64,000 nt of DNA from G963675935 sp963675935 (GTDB lineage: Bacteria > Planctomycetota > Planctomycetia > Pirellulales > Thermoguttaceae): assembly GCA_963675935.2 (NCBI GenBank), contig CAXXPV010000004.1:186001-250000 (forward strand). Direction: 5' to 3'. Numbering within the stretch: position 1 is the stretch's first letter; every line of letters begins with the position of its first letter. Both the position numbers and the translations under genes were made by a program. Positions 1 through 8,478 of this stretch are shown here, piece by piece. The notes under the pieces were generated by a model. That model saw nothing but the letters and a program-made list of their open reading frames with translations, was not told where the DNA came from and did not search any database.

Positions 1-300
1 GCCCCAGGCGAACTCAACCTGGACCACGGATAGCCCAATTCCTGACGAACTGCGAACGGCTTGCACACCGGTTGCTCCGTTAAGCACGGATTCCAATGGG
101 AACGTGACGAGTGTTTCCACCTCTTCTGGAGCCAAGCCGGGAGCCTCGGTCATCACCGTGACACGCGGCCGGTCCAGGTCGGGAAACACGTCGATCGGCA
201 GGTGGTATAGGATGTAACCTCCGTAGACGAGCAACACAACGGCGACTGCGATCGTCAACAGCCGATAGCGCAGTGCAAAACGGATAATGGCATTCAGCAT
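1..300 (-). CDS. Heavy-metal efflux RND pump, CusA/CzcA family (N-terminal 100 codons only)
   Basis: This is the start of an inner-membrane RND transporter that would drive proton-coupled export of metal ions such as copper, silver, zinc or cobalt through a three-part envelope complex. The visible part starts with MLNAIIRFALRYRLLTIAV, a short cytoplasmic helix leading into transmembrane segment 1, followed by the family-typical stretch FPDLDRPRVTVMTEAPGL at the start of the porter domain. The gene runs off the left edge, so metal-specificity residues cannot be read. It lies 48 bp downstream of the adaptor gene on the same strand, which is the usual operon order. Confidence 0.85.
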   Translation of the reverse strand, partial: MLNAIIRFALRYRLLTIAVAVVLLVYGGYILYHLPIDVFPDLDRPRVTVMTEAPGLAPEEVETLVTFPLESVLNGATGVQAVRSSSGIGLSVVQVEFAWG

Positions 301-348
301 GGGTATATGTGTCCTGTGGTCAGCGGCAACCGTTAGACTTGCCTATGT

Positions 349-1872
349 TTAATGGTTGTGTCCCGCGTGCGGATCAACTCCGCCGCCGGACTTGTTCTTC
401 AGCGCCAATTGAACCTGGTGGGCAGCCGAAACAGCCACCGTTGCTCCAAGGCGCAGATCGCCGTCATTGGCAATGACAGCCCAATCCTGGTCACGGTATT
501 CAACGTGGACCGCTCGCCGGTCAAAATGGTCGCCGTTGGCCTCAAAGACATACGTCTCAGCGCCGTCCTGTGCGACGGCCTCAACGGGCAAGACAATTCG
601 ATCTTTCCACTCTTCCACCGGAATGCGAATTTGAGTCCTTTGTCCTGGTTTGAATTGCCAATAGACAAAATCGCGTCCATCCGGCGCCTTGTCGCTGCGC
701 AGCACGCGATTGGGAAGCGTGACGTAGAAGTGGAACGCCCGCGACTGCTGGTCCACCTTGTCATCGAGATACAGGATGCGCAGTTCCGGCACGATTTGCT
801 CGTCCCCGGTGGACTTTGCACCGAACATTGCCGAGACCTTGCGAGTTGCAGCCGCCACTCGATTGACCGTCTGAATGTCCTGCTCAAACGCTATGCCTTC
901 GATGTACAATTCCTTCTGGTCCACCAGCGTACAAAGCGTATCGCCGGCATTGACGTGTTTGCCTTGAGCGACCTTCAACTGCTGGACCTGTAGGTGGCGA
1001 TCGGGATGCCCCGATGAGGTTCGCTCTTTTGCCACCGGAGCGTAGATCGTCAGGCTTTGTAGGAGCGTGCGTGTTGAAGCGATCTTGTCCACTTGCTCAT
1101 TCGACAACCCATGCAGAAGCAACGCCTGCCGTTGTGCCCGCAACGACGCCTCTTGCTTCTGTTGTTCATATTTTCGTTCCAGAAGCGTTTTGCCGGCAAT
1201 GACGCCTTCCTCGGACACCTTTTCCAGACGCGTCACCTCGCGGCCGATCACGTCCAGTTCCTCGACGGTGCGCAAGAATTCCGTCTGTGCTTGCAGCAGG
1301 TCTTCATGAGTCAAACGAATCTCGAAGAGCGGTTGACCGTGTTGGATCGCCTCGCCTTGGATGGGGTAAATCTCCGTTACGACTCCCGTCATCGGCGCAG
1401 TGACTTCCAAAACGGACCAACCCGGTCGCTCGATGACTACGCCGGGAACGGTCATTGTCCGCTCGAACGGGCGCAGTTCGACCTTCACCAGCCGCAGGCC
1501 GATGTTGTCCTGCGCCTGTTTGCTTAGCTTGATGGCTGCGGCCTCGTCATGTTTATGGTCGTACTTGACCTTGTGAGCATCGGCATGTTCGTCCTCATCA
1601 CCGTCATTGTGTTGCTGTTTGGCTTCATCGCCATCCTCGTCGCCGTCGTGATGGTCATGGTCGCCATCAACGTCCGGCGACTTCTTGGCGTGGTTGTGTT
1701 CATCGTCTTGTGTGTGGGCCGCTTTGACGCCCAGTGTCGAAGCCGCCAGTTGCCGGAAGCGGGGCGACCAGACGCCGGCAATCGCCATGCCTGCAACGAC
1801 AAGCAGCAGTCCTGCAACAGAGCACCATCGCCACTTGTGTCGCAATAAGCGACGAAAGAAACTGGTATTCAT
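349..1872 (-). CDS. RND efflux periplasmic adaptor, CusB/CzcB-like, with His/Asp-rich N-terminal metal-binding tract
   Basis: Membrane-fusion protein expected to link the inner-membrane CusA/CzcA pump to an outer-membrane channel. The 507-residue protein has an N-terminal membrane anchor (about residues 10-35). A long acidic and histidine-rich linker follows (about residues 50-115), then lipoyl/barrel-sandwich, hairpin and beta-barrel domains, and it ends in a short DPHAGHNH tail. The His/Asp tract is longer than in most adaptors and is probably a metal-binding or metal-sensing region (inference). I chose the ATG at 1872 because an AGGGA sits five bases upstream; an earlier ATG at 1878 would overlap that ribosome site. 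Confidence 0.85.
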   Translation of the reverse strand: MNTSFFRRLLRHKWRWCSVAGLLLVVAGMAIAGVWSPRFRQLAASTLGVKAAHTQDDEHNHAKKSPDVDGDHDHHDGDEDGDEAKQQHNDGDEDEHADAHKVKYDHKHDEAAAIKLSKQAQDNIGLRLVKVELRPFERTMTVPGVVIERPGWSVLEVTAPMTGVVTEIYPIQGEAIQHGQPLFEIRLTHEDLLQAQTEFLRTVEELDVIGREVTRLEKVSEEGVIAGKTLLERKYEQQKQEASLRAQRQALLLHGLSNEQVDKIASTRTLLQSLTIYAPVAKERTSSGHPDRHLQVQQLKVAQGKHVNAGDTLCTLVDQKELYIEGIAFEQDIQTVNRVAAATRKVSAMFGAKSTGDEQIVPELRILYLDDKVDQQSRAFHFYVTLPNRVLRSDKAPDGRDFVYWQFKPGQRTQIRIPVEEWKDRIVLPVEAVAQDGAETYVFEANGDHFDRRAVHVEYRDQDWAVIANDGDLRLGATVAVSAAHQVQLALKNKSGGGVDPHAGHNH

Positions 1873-2035
1873 GGTCATCCCTTTCACTCGTTAGGTTGAG
1901 AGAAACGGCTGTGCGTACATATAGCGCACAAACGCCGATTCACGTTGGTCATTTTCCGTCAGAAGATGCGGTTGCGATTGCGCCGTAGCGCGCAGCATCA
2001 ACAACCGCAAACCGACTCAAGAAGTGCGCGCGGAA

Positions 2036-2428
2036 TCAAATCAGCAAGACTTGATTGGCCAGATGGAGACGAACCGGCATCAGAAGCCGGCCGACCATGA
2101 AAAGAGACCGCTCAGAGCAACTGTTCAGCAAGCTGGAGCCGCTATCGAGCGACAACGTGTCCGGTAATGGGGCATATTGGACGTTCAACTGACCGCCCAC
2201 GGGGCTTGTGGAGAGAACAAAGGAACACCGCGCACCCTTGCAGTCTCCAGGCCCATGATGATCGGAGTCGTCCGTTTGCCCATCGGAATTGGCGTCTGGA
2301 CAAACCGTTTCTTGAACAGGAGCCGATTGATGCTGGTCTTCGTAAGCGTGCGCATGATGCCCGCAACAACCCACCACGATGTGAGTTGCGAATAATACGG
2401 CGGTCAAAATGCGTGAAAATTGCATCAT
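2036..2428 (-). CDS. Small secreted Cys/His-containing protein of the metal-efflux operon
   Basis: A 130-residue protein with a clear signal peptide (hydrophobic residues 7-20 ending near GCCGHHAHA). The mature part starts with a cluster of cysteines and histidines and continues with an Asp/His-rich region (DDSDHHGPGDCKGARC). I do not recognise the family. Similar small His/Cys proteins often precede RND metal-efflux genes in planctomycetes, so a periplasmic metal-binding role is plausible but inferred. It is first in the minus-strand operon, about 160 bp upstream of the adaptor gene. ATG at 2428 and at 2425 are both possible starts. Confidence 0.6.
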   Translation of the reverse strand: MMQFSRILTAVLFATHIVVGCCGHHAHAYEDQHQSAPVQETVCPDANSDGQTDDSDHHGPGDCKGARCSFVLSTSPVGGQLNVQYAPLPDTLSLDSGSSLLNSCSERSLFMVGRLLMPVRLHLANQVLLI

Positions 2429-2480
2429 GGGACATCACTTCCGTTATCGTCCGCAAAGTCCCGCCATCTTCAGTGAACTG

Positions 2481-2509
2481 TTGCACTCCAGTCTGATGCA
2501 ATCCAGTCT
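2481..2509. promoter_or_regulatory. Possible operator upstream of the metal-efflux operon
   Basis: Just upstream of the first gene there is a 7-bp direct repeat CCAGTCT (2488-2494 and 2503-2509) overlapping an inverted repeat TTGCA/TGCAA (2481-2501). This could be a regulator site for the operon. No regulator gene is adjacent and no clear promoter boxes are seen, so this is weak. Confidence 0.2.
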
Positions 2510-2571
2510 ATGGTGTGGAGCAGCCGATTCCAGCATGTTCAAGCATACTCGATCTTAATCCTCAGAGTCAA

Positions 2572-2750
2572 GCTATCTTCCCTGGACAACTGCAAAGTCC
2601 AGGAAACCGTCATTCTGAGCGCAGCGAAGAATCTCCGTGGTATCGCGTAAGTTCCTGCGGGCCAACGAGATTCTTCGCTGCGCTCAGAATGACGGTCTTT
2701 CCTATCTATCCCCAAAATGCGACTATGCAATTCTCCTGGCTATCTTCCCT
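2572..2750. mobile_element. 155-bp MITE-like element (F1, copy 1) with 12-bp target duplication
   Basis: The element spans 2584-2738 and starts GGACAACTGCAAAGTC; its right end is the near-inverse of that sequence. It is flanked by the direct repeat GCTATCTTCCCT at 2572-2583 and 2739-2750. Inside are two long inverted arms (2609-2635 and 2667-2693) with the widespread core CATTCTGAGCGCAGCGAAG and its reverse complement, which would form a 27-bp hairpin stem. A second copy of exactly the same length lies at 58352-58506. The rest of 2502-2854 holds no gene that I can support. Confidence 0.75.
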
Positions 2751-2854
2751 GGGGGCCGCGTTAAAAAACGTCGTTTGAGACCGCAATTCCACCGTCCCTT
2801 CGATCCGTCGGCAACAGGTTCGCTTCTTGTCATACCACACGCCCAAGAGCGGAC

Positions 2855-4189
2855 TCACCCCAGCCCGTGCTTCGCCAGTTTATCGCGGAAAGTCGAGGGC
2901 TTCATGCCCAGCGCGGCGGCGGCGGCCGTTTTGTTGCCGCCGGACGTGCGAAGGGCTTCCTGCAAAAGCTGTCGCTCGGCATGGTCAATGGCCGCCTGAA
3001 AACCGCCCAGCGACGGCGACGGCTTCGGACCGGGGCCGCCAATCTCGGCGGCGAGAATCTCGGGCACTATCGCGCCGCCGCCGATCAGATACGTCCGTTC
3101 GAGCGTGTGGTAAAGCTCGCGGACGTTGCCCGGCCACTCGTGACGCGAAAGCAGCGAGACGGCTTCGGGGGCGAGTTGGCAGTCCCGCCCGCCGGCGATG
3201 CGATTCAATAGATGCTCGGCCAGAAGCGGCACGTCCTCGATCCGCTCGCGCAACGGCGGGATGTTGATCCGCAGCACGTCGAGCCGGTAGTAGAGGTCTT
3301 CGCGAAACTCGCCCCGGCCGATCTTCTCGAGCAGGTTCCGCTTCGTCGAGGCGATGATGCGAACGTCGGCCTTGATCGGCGTGCTGCCGCCGACGCGCTC
3401 GAACACTTTTTCCTCGATCGCCCGCAATAGCTTCGCCTGCTGTTCGAGCGAGACGTCGTCAACGTCGTCGAGGTAGAGTGTTCCGCTTTCGGCGAGGTCG
3501 AAGCGGCCCTTCCGCTGCTGCTCGGCGCCGGTGAACGAGCCGCGTTCGTGTCCGTAGAGTTCGCTTTCGATCAGTTGCGGCGGGAACAACGTGCAGCCGA
3601 CCTTGACGTAGGGGAATCCGCGGCGGTGGGAATTGCGGTGGATCGTCGTGGCCAGGAGGTCTTTGCCCACGCCCGTCTCGCCGAACAGCAAGACGTTGGC
3701 GTCGGTTTTGGCCGAGATTTCGACCATGCGGCGCACCCGCTCAATGGCCTCGGAGCGGCCGACGACGGTGGCTTCGACGTCGGCGGGAGAAAAAACTTCA
3801 GGCAATTTTGCCGGCGAGGCCGCTTGACGCTGTCGTTCGATGCGGGCCAACAACGGGAAGATGTCTTCGTTGCGGAACGGTTTCGTGAGGAAATCGAACG
3901 CGCCGAGTTTGACCGCCTCGACGGCCACGGGAATGCTGCCGTAGGCGGTCATCATGATGACCTCGATCCGATCGGCGGCCGTGCCTTCCTTGATGCGTTT
4001 CAAGAGTTCGATGCCGTCGAGCTTGGGCATTTTCAGATCGGTGACGACGACGTCGAACTGCCCGGCGGCGAGGCGTTCGAGGGCTTCCTGGCCGTCGGCG
4101 GCGGTGACGACCTCATGCCCCTGGGACGAGAGATCGTCGGCCAAGGTGATTCGCTTGATCTTTTCGTCGTCGGCAATGAGGATGCGCAT
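2855..4189 (-). CDS. Sigma-54-dependent response regulator (NtrC family)
   Basis: Cytoplasmic transcription activator of 444 residues. Order: receiver domain (about 1-120, phospho-acceptor Asp in VVTDLKMP), AAA+ sigma-54 interaction domain (about 140-380, Walker A GETGVGKD, sigma-54 loop GSFTGA, Walker B LYLDDVDD), and a C-terminal Fis-type helix-turn-helix ending in NKTAAAAALGMKPSTFRDKL. No histidine kinase lies nearby, so it is an orphan here. I chose the ATG at 4189, which gives the standard MRILIADDEK start; a GTG at 4198 would overlap the stop of the upstream HEPN gene. The near-overlap suggests co-transcription with the HEPN/MNT pair. Confidence 0.88.
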   Translation of the reverse strand: MRILIADDEKIKRITLADDLSSQGHEVVTAADGQEALERLAAGQFDVVVTDLKMPKLDGIELLKRIKEGTAADRIEVIMMTAYGSIPVAVEAVKLGAFDFLTKPFRNEDIFPLLARIERQRQAASPAKLPEVFSPADVEATVVGRSEAIERVRRMVEISAKTDANVLLFGETGVGKDLLATTIHRNSHRRGFPYVKVGCTLFPPQLIESELYGHERGSFTGAEQQRKGRFDLAESGTLYLDDVDDVSLEQQAKLLRAIEEKVFERVGGSTPIKADVRIIASTKRNLLEKIGRGEFREDLYYRLDVLRINIPPLRERIEDVPLLAEHLLNRIAGGRDCQLAPEAVSLLSRHEWPGNVRELYHTLERTYLIGGGAIVPEILAAEIGGPGPKPSPSLGGFQAAIDHAERQLLQEALRTSGGNKTAAAAALGMKPSTFRDKLAKHGLG

Positions 4190-4194
4190 GGGAA

Positions 4195-4566
4195 TCACAG
4201 CAAAGGCAGTGCCAAGCGACGCACCCGGCCGGCGGCTTTCGCGGCAAGTTTAGCCTGATTCGCTGTTGCGTCAATGCCGGGATAACGATACCGCACAGCG
4301 TAGTCGTTCAATAGTTGAGCATCGCCGCCAAGAAGCGTCAATTGGGGAAAGATTGCCAAGCAAAGCCGCAGAAGTCCTTCAAGATCGTGAGTCTTGCCGA
4401 AACGAACGCCGTTTTCCTGCAAGATGGCCTTGAAATACTTCTCGGCTGATTGTTGGGAGTGAAAACAAACGGAATCGGCGGGAATTTTGCGACGGCGAAG
4501 CAATCCCTTGGCGACTGAGTAGTCCTCCTCCGCTTTCGCCAGCCATTCAGCGGTCAGGACTTTCAT
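4195..4566 (-). CDS. HEPN domain protein (toxin-type partner of MNT nucleotidyltransferase)
   Basis: A 123-residue all-helical HEPN protein. It has the typical CFHSQQSAEKYFKAIL helix, the Rx4H ribonuclease-type motif RFGKTH, and the C-terminal YRYPG signature. In this family HEPN proteins act as RNases, or as partners modified by a cognate minimal nucleotidyltransferase (MNT). The MNT gene is immediately upstream and overlaps it by about 20 bp, so the two are translationally coupled. The ATG at 4566 gives MKVLTAEWLAKAEEDY, a normal start. Whether it is an active toxin cannot be told from sequence alone. Confidence 0.75.
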   Translation of the reverse strand: MKVLTAEWLAKAEEDYSVAKGLLRRRKIPADSVCFHSQQSAEKYFKAILQENGVRFGKTHDLEGLLRLCLAIFPQLTLLGGDAQLLNDYAVRYRYPGIDATANQAKLAAKAAGRVRRLALPLL

Positions 4567-4927
4567 AAAGCACCCTGCCGGTTTGAATGGCTTCTTGCAG
4601 GAAAAAATCGCCGGCCTCGATGCGCCGCTCAAGTCGGTTTCTGTCGCAAACGATCAAATCCAACGGGAACTCATAGTCGATTTTTCTGCGGAGATTCAAC
4701 GACGCATCGTTTCCTGCGGGATGATCCGTGACTACTAATAAATCAACGTCGCTGTCAAACGTCGCACACGCTTTGGCATACGAACCAAAGAGAATGACTT
4801 TTCGCGGAGCAATTTCTTCGACGATGCGACCGACGAATGTTTGGATTTGGCCATACTTCGCGGCCACATGTTTTGCGTAGCGATCCCGCTGGCGTTTTAG
4901 TTTGGGGAGATTGCAGCGGGTTTTCAT
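4547..4927 (-). CDS. MNT-type minimal nucleotidyltransferase (antitoxin-type partner of HEPN)
   Basis: Pol-beta superfamily nucleotidyltransferase of 126 residues with the catalytic motif GSYAKACATFDSDVDLLVV (GS...DxD) and a third carboxylate in the FPLDLIVCD strand. In characterised MNT/HEPN pairs the MNT adds AMP groups to the HEPN toxin and neutralises it (established for the family, inferred here). The ATG at 4927 gives MKTRCNLPKL; an in-frame ATG at 4936 is also possible. It overlaps the HEPN gene and starts 11 bp after the broken small gene at 4938-5139. Confidence 0.72.
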   Translation of the reverse strand: MKTRCNLPKLKRQRDRYAKHVAAKYGQIQTFVGRIVEEIAPRKVILFGSYAKACATFDSDVDLLVVTDHPAGNDASLNLRRKIDYEFPLDLIVCDRNRLERRIEAGDFFLQEAIQTGRVLYESPDR

Positions 4928-4937
4928 AAGTTGCATC

Positions 4938-5139
4938 TCACAACTCAGTGCATCGACCTTGGCGAAAGTCGCGAATTGCCTGTTCGGCCAGACTGTCGAG
5001 CCGTCCTGCCGCGACATCCTCCTCCAACTTGTTTGTCCCATGAATCGGCGTCAAACCGCTCGAACCACGTCCGAAAGCGGCCTAGGTCTTCCGGCGACAA
5101 CTCCGACACGGCCGATTCAATTTCTTCCGTAGTAATCAT
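4938..5139 (-). pseudogene. Frameshifted small antitoxin-like protein (about 66 residues originally)
   Basis: Read from ATG 5139, the protein begins MITTEEIESAVSELSPEDL and continues to about residue 35 (WDKQ). It then leaves the frame because of one extra base near 5027. In the next frame it continues EEDVAAGRLDSLAEQAIRD and ends CTEL at the stop 4938-4940. Joined, this is a normal-looking small protein of a type often paired with RelE/ParE toxins. A one-base sequencing error is an alternative explanation. Confidence 0.6.
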
Positions 5140-5204
5140 GTCGTCCATCCCAATCGACCACCATCCACAAATCAAGGATACTGTGGTTGTTTTGATCGTT
5201 CTGA

Positions 5205-5464
5205 TTACCGATAAGCATCCTTTCGATTGCGCACTGCCGTAACATCAACGATATGCCGAGCATCGTCAATAGAATAGATCACACGATAATCGCCAATCCG
5301 AATCCGCCACAAGTCTTCCTCGCCACTCAATTTTCGACAGCCTTGGGGACGTGGATTTACCTTCATATTTTTATTCGGGGCCAGATGCGCCGAACAACAC
5401 CGTCGGGCAGAGATTCCAATTCCTTGCTCGCCGATCGCGCGAATGTTACGGCATATTCATCCAT
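5205..5464 (-). pseudogene. Frameshifted RelE/ParE-type toxin
   Basis: From ATG 5464 the frame reads MDEYAVTFARSASKELESL through RRIWPRIK and then hits a stop. A shift at a run of five T on the plus strand (5368-5372) restores MKVNPRPQGCRKL, then the family core LWRIRIGDYRVIYSIDD and a stop at 5205-5207. One missing base in the homopolymer explains the break, so it is either a real loss-of-function mutation or a sequencing error. Its start overlaps the end of the antitoxin gene at 5457, the usual order. Confidence 0.65.
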
Positions 5465-5654
5465 GCTGGCGAGTCTTCTTGCGCGCCATCAACCTGCGTT
5501 CAACCGTTTCCAGCGACTCCCGCGGCTCGTCACTTCTTGCCCGGGCGACGGCGCTGTCGTAGAAATCTTCCCAAAGCTCAGAGTATCGCTTCAGATCGAT
5601 GACGGCCGCGGTCTTGGTCCCGCGTTCGTCCACCACAAATTGCACCCCCTTCAT
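5457..5654 (-). CDS. Phd/YefM-like antitoxin paired with the RelE-type gene
   Basis: A 65-residue protein, MKGVQFVVDERGTKTAAVID at the start, that looks like an antitoxin: a short beta/alpha N-terminus (possible DNA binding) followed by an acidic then basic helical tail. Its last codons overlap the start of the RelE/ParE-type reading frame by 8 bp, the normal antitoxin-toxin layout. Because the toxin frame is broken, this antitoxin may now be an orphan. Confidence 0.6.
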   Translation of the reverse strand: MKGVQFVVDERGTKTAAVIDLKRYSELWEDFYDSAVARARSDEPRESLETVERRLMARKKTRQHG

Positions 5655-5685
5655 AGCGTATCCCCTTCATGTGTCGAGTGTGGCG

Positions 5686-5733
5686 ATCCGATACGACCGA
5701 CTCAATTTCTTCCGCAGTACGCATGTCGTCCAT
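5686..5733 (-). pseudogene. Truncated duplicate of the small antitoxin-like gene start
   Basis: The minus strand from 5733 reads MDDMRTAEEIESVVSD, almost the same as MDDMITTEEIESAVSE found before the gene at 4938-5139, and then stops resembling it. It is a remnant left by duplication or deletion around the toxin-antitoxin genes. Confidence 0.4.
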
Positions 5734-5771
5734 CCTACACAGGGATTCGCCGCGAAGCAAGAATCACCGCG

Positions 5772-8318
5772 TCAACTGCCCGCGCCCGCGCCAACCGGCT
5801 GCGGCTCGGCCGACGGCTCGCTCACCGAGCCGAGGAACACGAGCTGCTTCTTGTCGCCGACTTCCTTGACCTCGATCGTGATGGTGTCCATGCCTTTGAA
5901 CTCGCCCTTGAGAAGCTCCTCGGAGAGCGGGTCTTCGACGAAGTTCTCGATCGCCCTGCGCAGCGGCCGGGCGCCGAAATCGAGATTGCTCCCCTTCTTC
6001 ACCAGGTGCTTCTTCGCCTCTTCCGTGAGCACCAGCGTCAAGCCTCGCTCCGACAGCCGCTCGCGCACCTTGCTCAACTCCAATTCGACCACGCCGGCCA
6101 AGTCGTCGTTGGTCAAATGGCGGAACACGATCACGTCGTCCATGCGGCCGAGGAACTCGGGCCTGAAGACCTTCTCGATCTGCTCCTGCACGCGAGCCTT
6201 CATGCTGTCATACGTGGCGTCGTCGTCGGGCTTCTGGAAACCGAAGGCCGACTCGTTCTTAATCGCGTCGGCGCCGGCGTTCGTGGTCATAATCAAAATC
6301 GTGTTGCGGAAATCGACGTTGCGGCCGAAGCTGTCGGTCAGCCGGCCTTCTTCCATGATCTGCAACAGCATGTTGTAAACGTCGGGATGCGCCTTCTCGA
6401 TTTCGTCGAGCAGCACGACGGCGTAGGGACGGCGGCGGATTTTCTCGGTCAACTGGCCGCCTTCTTCGTAGCCCACGTAGCCCGGCGGCGCGCCGATCAA
6501 TCGGCTGACGTTGTGCTTCTCCATGTACTCGCTCATGTCGATCTGAATGAGCGCGTCGGAGTCGCCGAACATGAACTCGGCCAGGGCCTTGGCCAGCAGC
6601 GTCTTGCCGACGCCGGTCGGGCCGGCGAAGATGAAGCAGCCGGTCGGCCGCTTCGGGTCTTTCAACCCGCTGCGACTGCGGCGAACCGCCTTGCTGATCG
6701 ACTTGATCGCCTCTTCCTGGCTGATGACTCGCTTGTGCAACTCGCCTTCCATCTTCATCAAACGGACCGAGTCCTCGGCCGTCATGCGCGTCAGCGGCAC
6801 GCCGGTGATCTTCGACACCACCTCGGCGATCACTTCTTCATCAACCACGCCGTCGGTCTCTCGCGACTTCTCGCGCCAGTCGTGCGTAATCGTCTGTTTC
6901 TTCTTCTTGAGCTTGTCGGCTTGGTCTCGAAGCGCGGCGGCCTTCTCGAAATCCTGATTGGCCACCGCCTCTTCCTTCTCCTTGTTCAACTTCTCGACCT
7001 CTTCGTCGATCTCCTTGAGGTCTGGCGGACGGGTCATCGACTTGAGATGGACCCTGGCGCCCGCCTCGTCGATCACGTCGATGGCCTTGTCGGGCAGGCA
7101 GCGGCCCGTGATGTATCGGCTCGAAAGCTCGACGGCCGCGGCAACCGCGTCGTTGGTGATTCGCACGTGATGGTGCTGCTCGTAGCGGTCGCGCAGCCCC
7201 TTGAGGATTTCAACCGCCTCGGACTTCGTCGACGGCTCGACCATGACCACCTGGAAGCGGCGGTCGAGCGCGCTGTCCTTCTCGATGTATTTGCGATATT
7301 CGTCGAGCGTCGTGGCGCCGATGCACTGGATTTCGCCGCGCGACAACGCGGGCTTGAGCACGTTGCTGGCGTCGATGGCCCCTTCGGCCCCGCCGGCGCC
7401 CACCAGGGTGTGCAACTCGTCGATGAACAGAATCGTGTTCTTCGCCCGGCGCACCTCGTTCATCACCGCCTTGATGCGTTCCTCGAACTGGCCGCGATAC
7501 TTCGTGCCGGCAACCATCATCGCCAGGTCGAGCACGACGATGCGGCGGTCCAAAAGCAACTCGGGCACGTTCCCCTCGATCACCTTCTGGGCGAACCCTT
7601 CGACGATGGCCGTCTTGCCGACGCCGGCCTCACCCAGCAACACGGGATTGTTCTTCGTGCGCCGAGCGAGAATCTGCATCGTTCGCTCGATCTCTTTTTC
7701 GCGGCCGATCACCGGATCGAGCTTGCCCTGCCGAGCCAGTTCGGTCAGATCGCGGCCAAAGCTGTCGAGCGCGGGCGTTTTCGACTTGCCTGCCCGGGGC
7801 GCCGGCTCGCTGCCGCCCGAACCACCGCCGCCACCGCTGGGAATTCCGCCGGGGCGCTCCGAACCTTCGGCGCCTTCCATGCCGTGGCCTAGCAGGTTCA
7901 GCACTTCCTCACGAACGTCTTCCAGCTTGAGGCCCAAGTTCATCAACACTTGGGCGGCCACGCCTTCCTGCTCGCGGAGCAGACCCAAGAGGATGTGTTC
8001 GGTGCCGACGTAGTTGTGGTTGAGGTTTCGGGCCTCTTCCATCGAGTATTCGATGACTTTTTTCGCCCTGGGCGTCTGCGGCAGCTTGCCCATCGTCACC
8101 ATGTCGGGCCCGCTCTGGACGAGCTTTTCGACTTCGAGGCGGATTTTGCGGAGATCGACGTCGAGATTCTTCAAGACGTTCGCCGCCACGCCGCTGCCCT
8201 CTTTGATCAGGCCGAGCAGGATGTGTTCCGTGCCGATATATTCATGGTTGAACCGCTGAGCCTCTTGGTTGGCCAGTTGCATGACCTTTCGGGCGCGGTC
8301 GGTAAAGCGTTCGTACAT
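5772..8318 (-). CDS. clpC: ATP-dependent unfoldase ClpC (Hsp100)
   Basis: Cytoplasmic AAA+ unfoldase of 848 residues that feeds proteins to the ClpP protease. Order: double Clp_N repeat (about 1-145, each with an HILLGL motif), Gly-rich linker, AAA-1 with Walker A GEAGVGKTA, a UVR/coiled M-domain (about 415-470, KEEAVANQDFEKAAALRDQA), AAA-2 with Walker A GPTGVGKTLLAKALAEFMFG, and a C-terminal D2-small domain. Length and the M-domain fit ClpC, not ClpA or ClpB. It starts with the standard MYERFTDRARKVM. No mcsA/mcsB or ctsR genes lie beside it. Confidence 0.95.
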   Translation of the reverse strand: MYERFTDRARKVMQLANQEAQRFNHEYIGTEHILLGLIKEGSGVAANVLKNLDVDLRKIRLEVEKLVQSGPDMVTMGKLPQTPRAKKVIEYSMEEARNLNHNYVGTEHILLGLLREQEGVAAQVLMNLGLKLEDVREEVLNLLGHGMEGAEGSERPGGIPSGGGGGSGGSEPAPRAGKSKTPALDSFGRDLTELARQGKLDPVIGREKEIERTMQILARRTKNNPVLLGEAGVGKTAIVEGFAQKVIEGNVPELLLDRRIVVLDLAMMVAGTKYRGQFEERIKAVMNEVRRAKNTILFIDELHTLVGAGGAEGAIDASNVLKPALSRGEIQCIGATTLDEYRKYIEKDSALDRRFQVVMVEPSTKSEAVEILKGLRDRYEQHHHVRITNDAVAAAVELSSRYITGRCLPDKAIDVIDEAGARVHLKSMTRPPDLKEIDEEVEKLNKEKEEAVANQDFEKAAALRDQADKLKKKKQTITHDWREKSRETDGVVDEEVIAEVVSKITGVPLTRMTAEDSVRLMKMEGELHKRVISQEEAIKSISKAVRRSRSGLKDPKRPTGCFIFAGPTGVGKTLLAKALAEFMFGDSDALIQIDMSEYMEKHNVSRLIGAPPGYVGYEEGGQLTEKIRRRPYAVVLLDEIEKAHPDVYNMLLQIMEEGRLTDSFGRNVDFRNTILIMTTNAGADAIKNESAFGFQKPDDDATYDSMKARVQEQIEKVFRPEFLGRMDDVIVFRHLTNDDLAGVVELELSKVRERLSERGLTLVLTEEAKKHLVKKGSNLDFGARPLRRAIENFVEDPLSEELLKGEFKGMDTITIEVKEVGDKKQLVFLGSVSEPSAEPQPVGAGAGS

Positions 8319-8415
8319 CGATGTTCTCCGCAGGTATCGTAGGATGCGTGCTTACACGCACGTGTTCAGTTTCTTTCGTAATTCGTCGTTCGTTAAACCG
8401 ATATCGGATCACTCC

Positions 8416-8473
8416 GTTTAGCCGGCGAACTTGTTCGCCGCGAAAACGCGGTGTGCAAGCACACCGGCTAAAC
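8416..8473. repeat. Palindromic repeat, AGCCGGCGAACTTG family (copy 1)
   Basis: GTTTAGCCGGCGAACTTGTT is answered by an inverted end ACACCGGCTAAAC around a GC-rich hairpin. Related copies lie at 34300-34378 and 46981-47049. It separates clpC from the downstream-facing membrane/TPR gene. Confidence 0.6.
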
Positions 8474-8478
8474 AACTC

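Noticed and set aside
2515..2778. Small proteins rich in HSERSEE or LSAAKNL motifs at the hairpin elements (also 29293-29520, 30932-31321, 58430-58720)
   Set aside because: These are translations of the CATTCTGAGCG hairpin core, a known source of false genes.
5253..7892. Long open frame of 879 codons opposite clpC
   Set aside because: It lies antisense to clear clpC domains; open antisense frames are common in GC-rich genes, and the translation has no recognisable motif.
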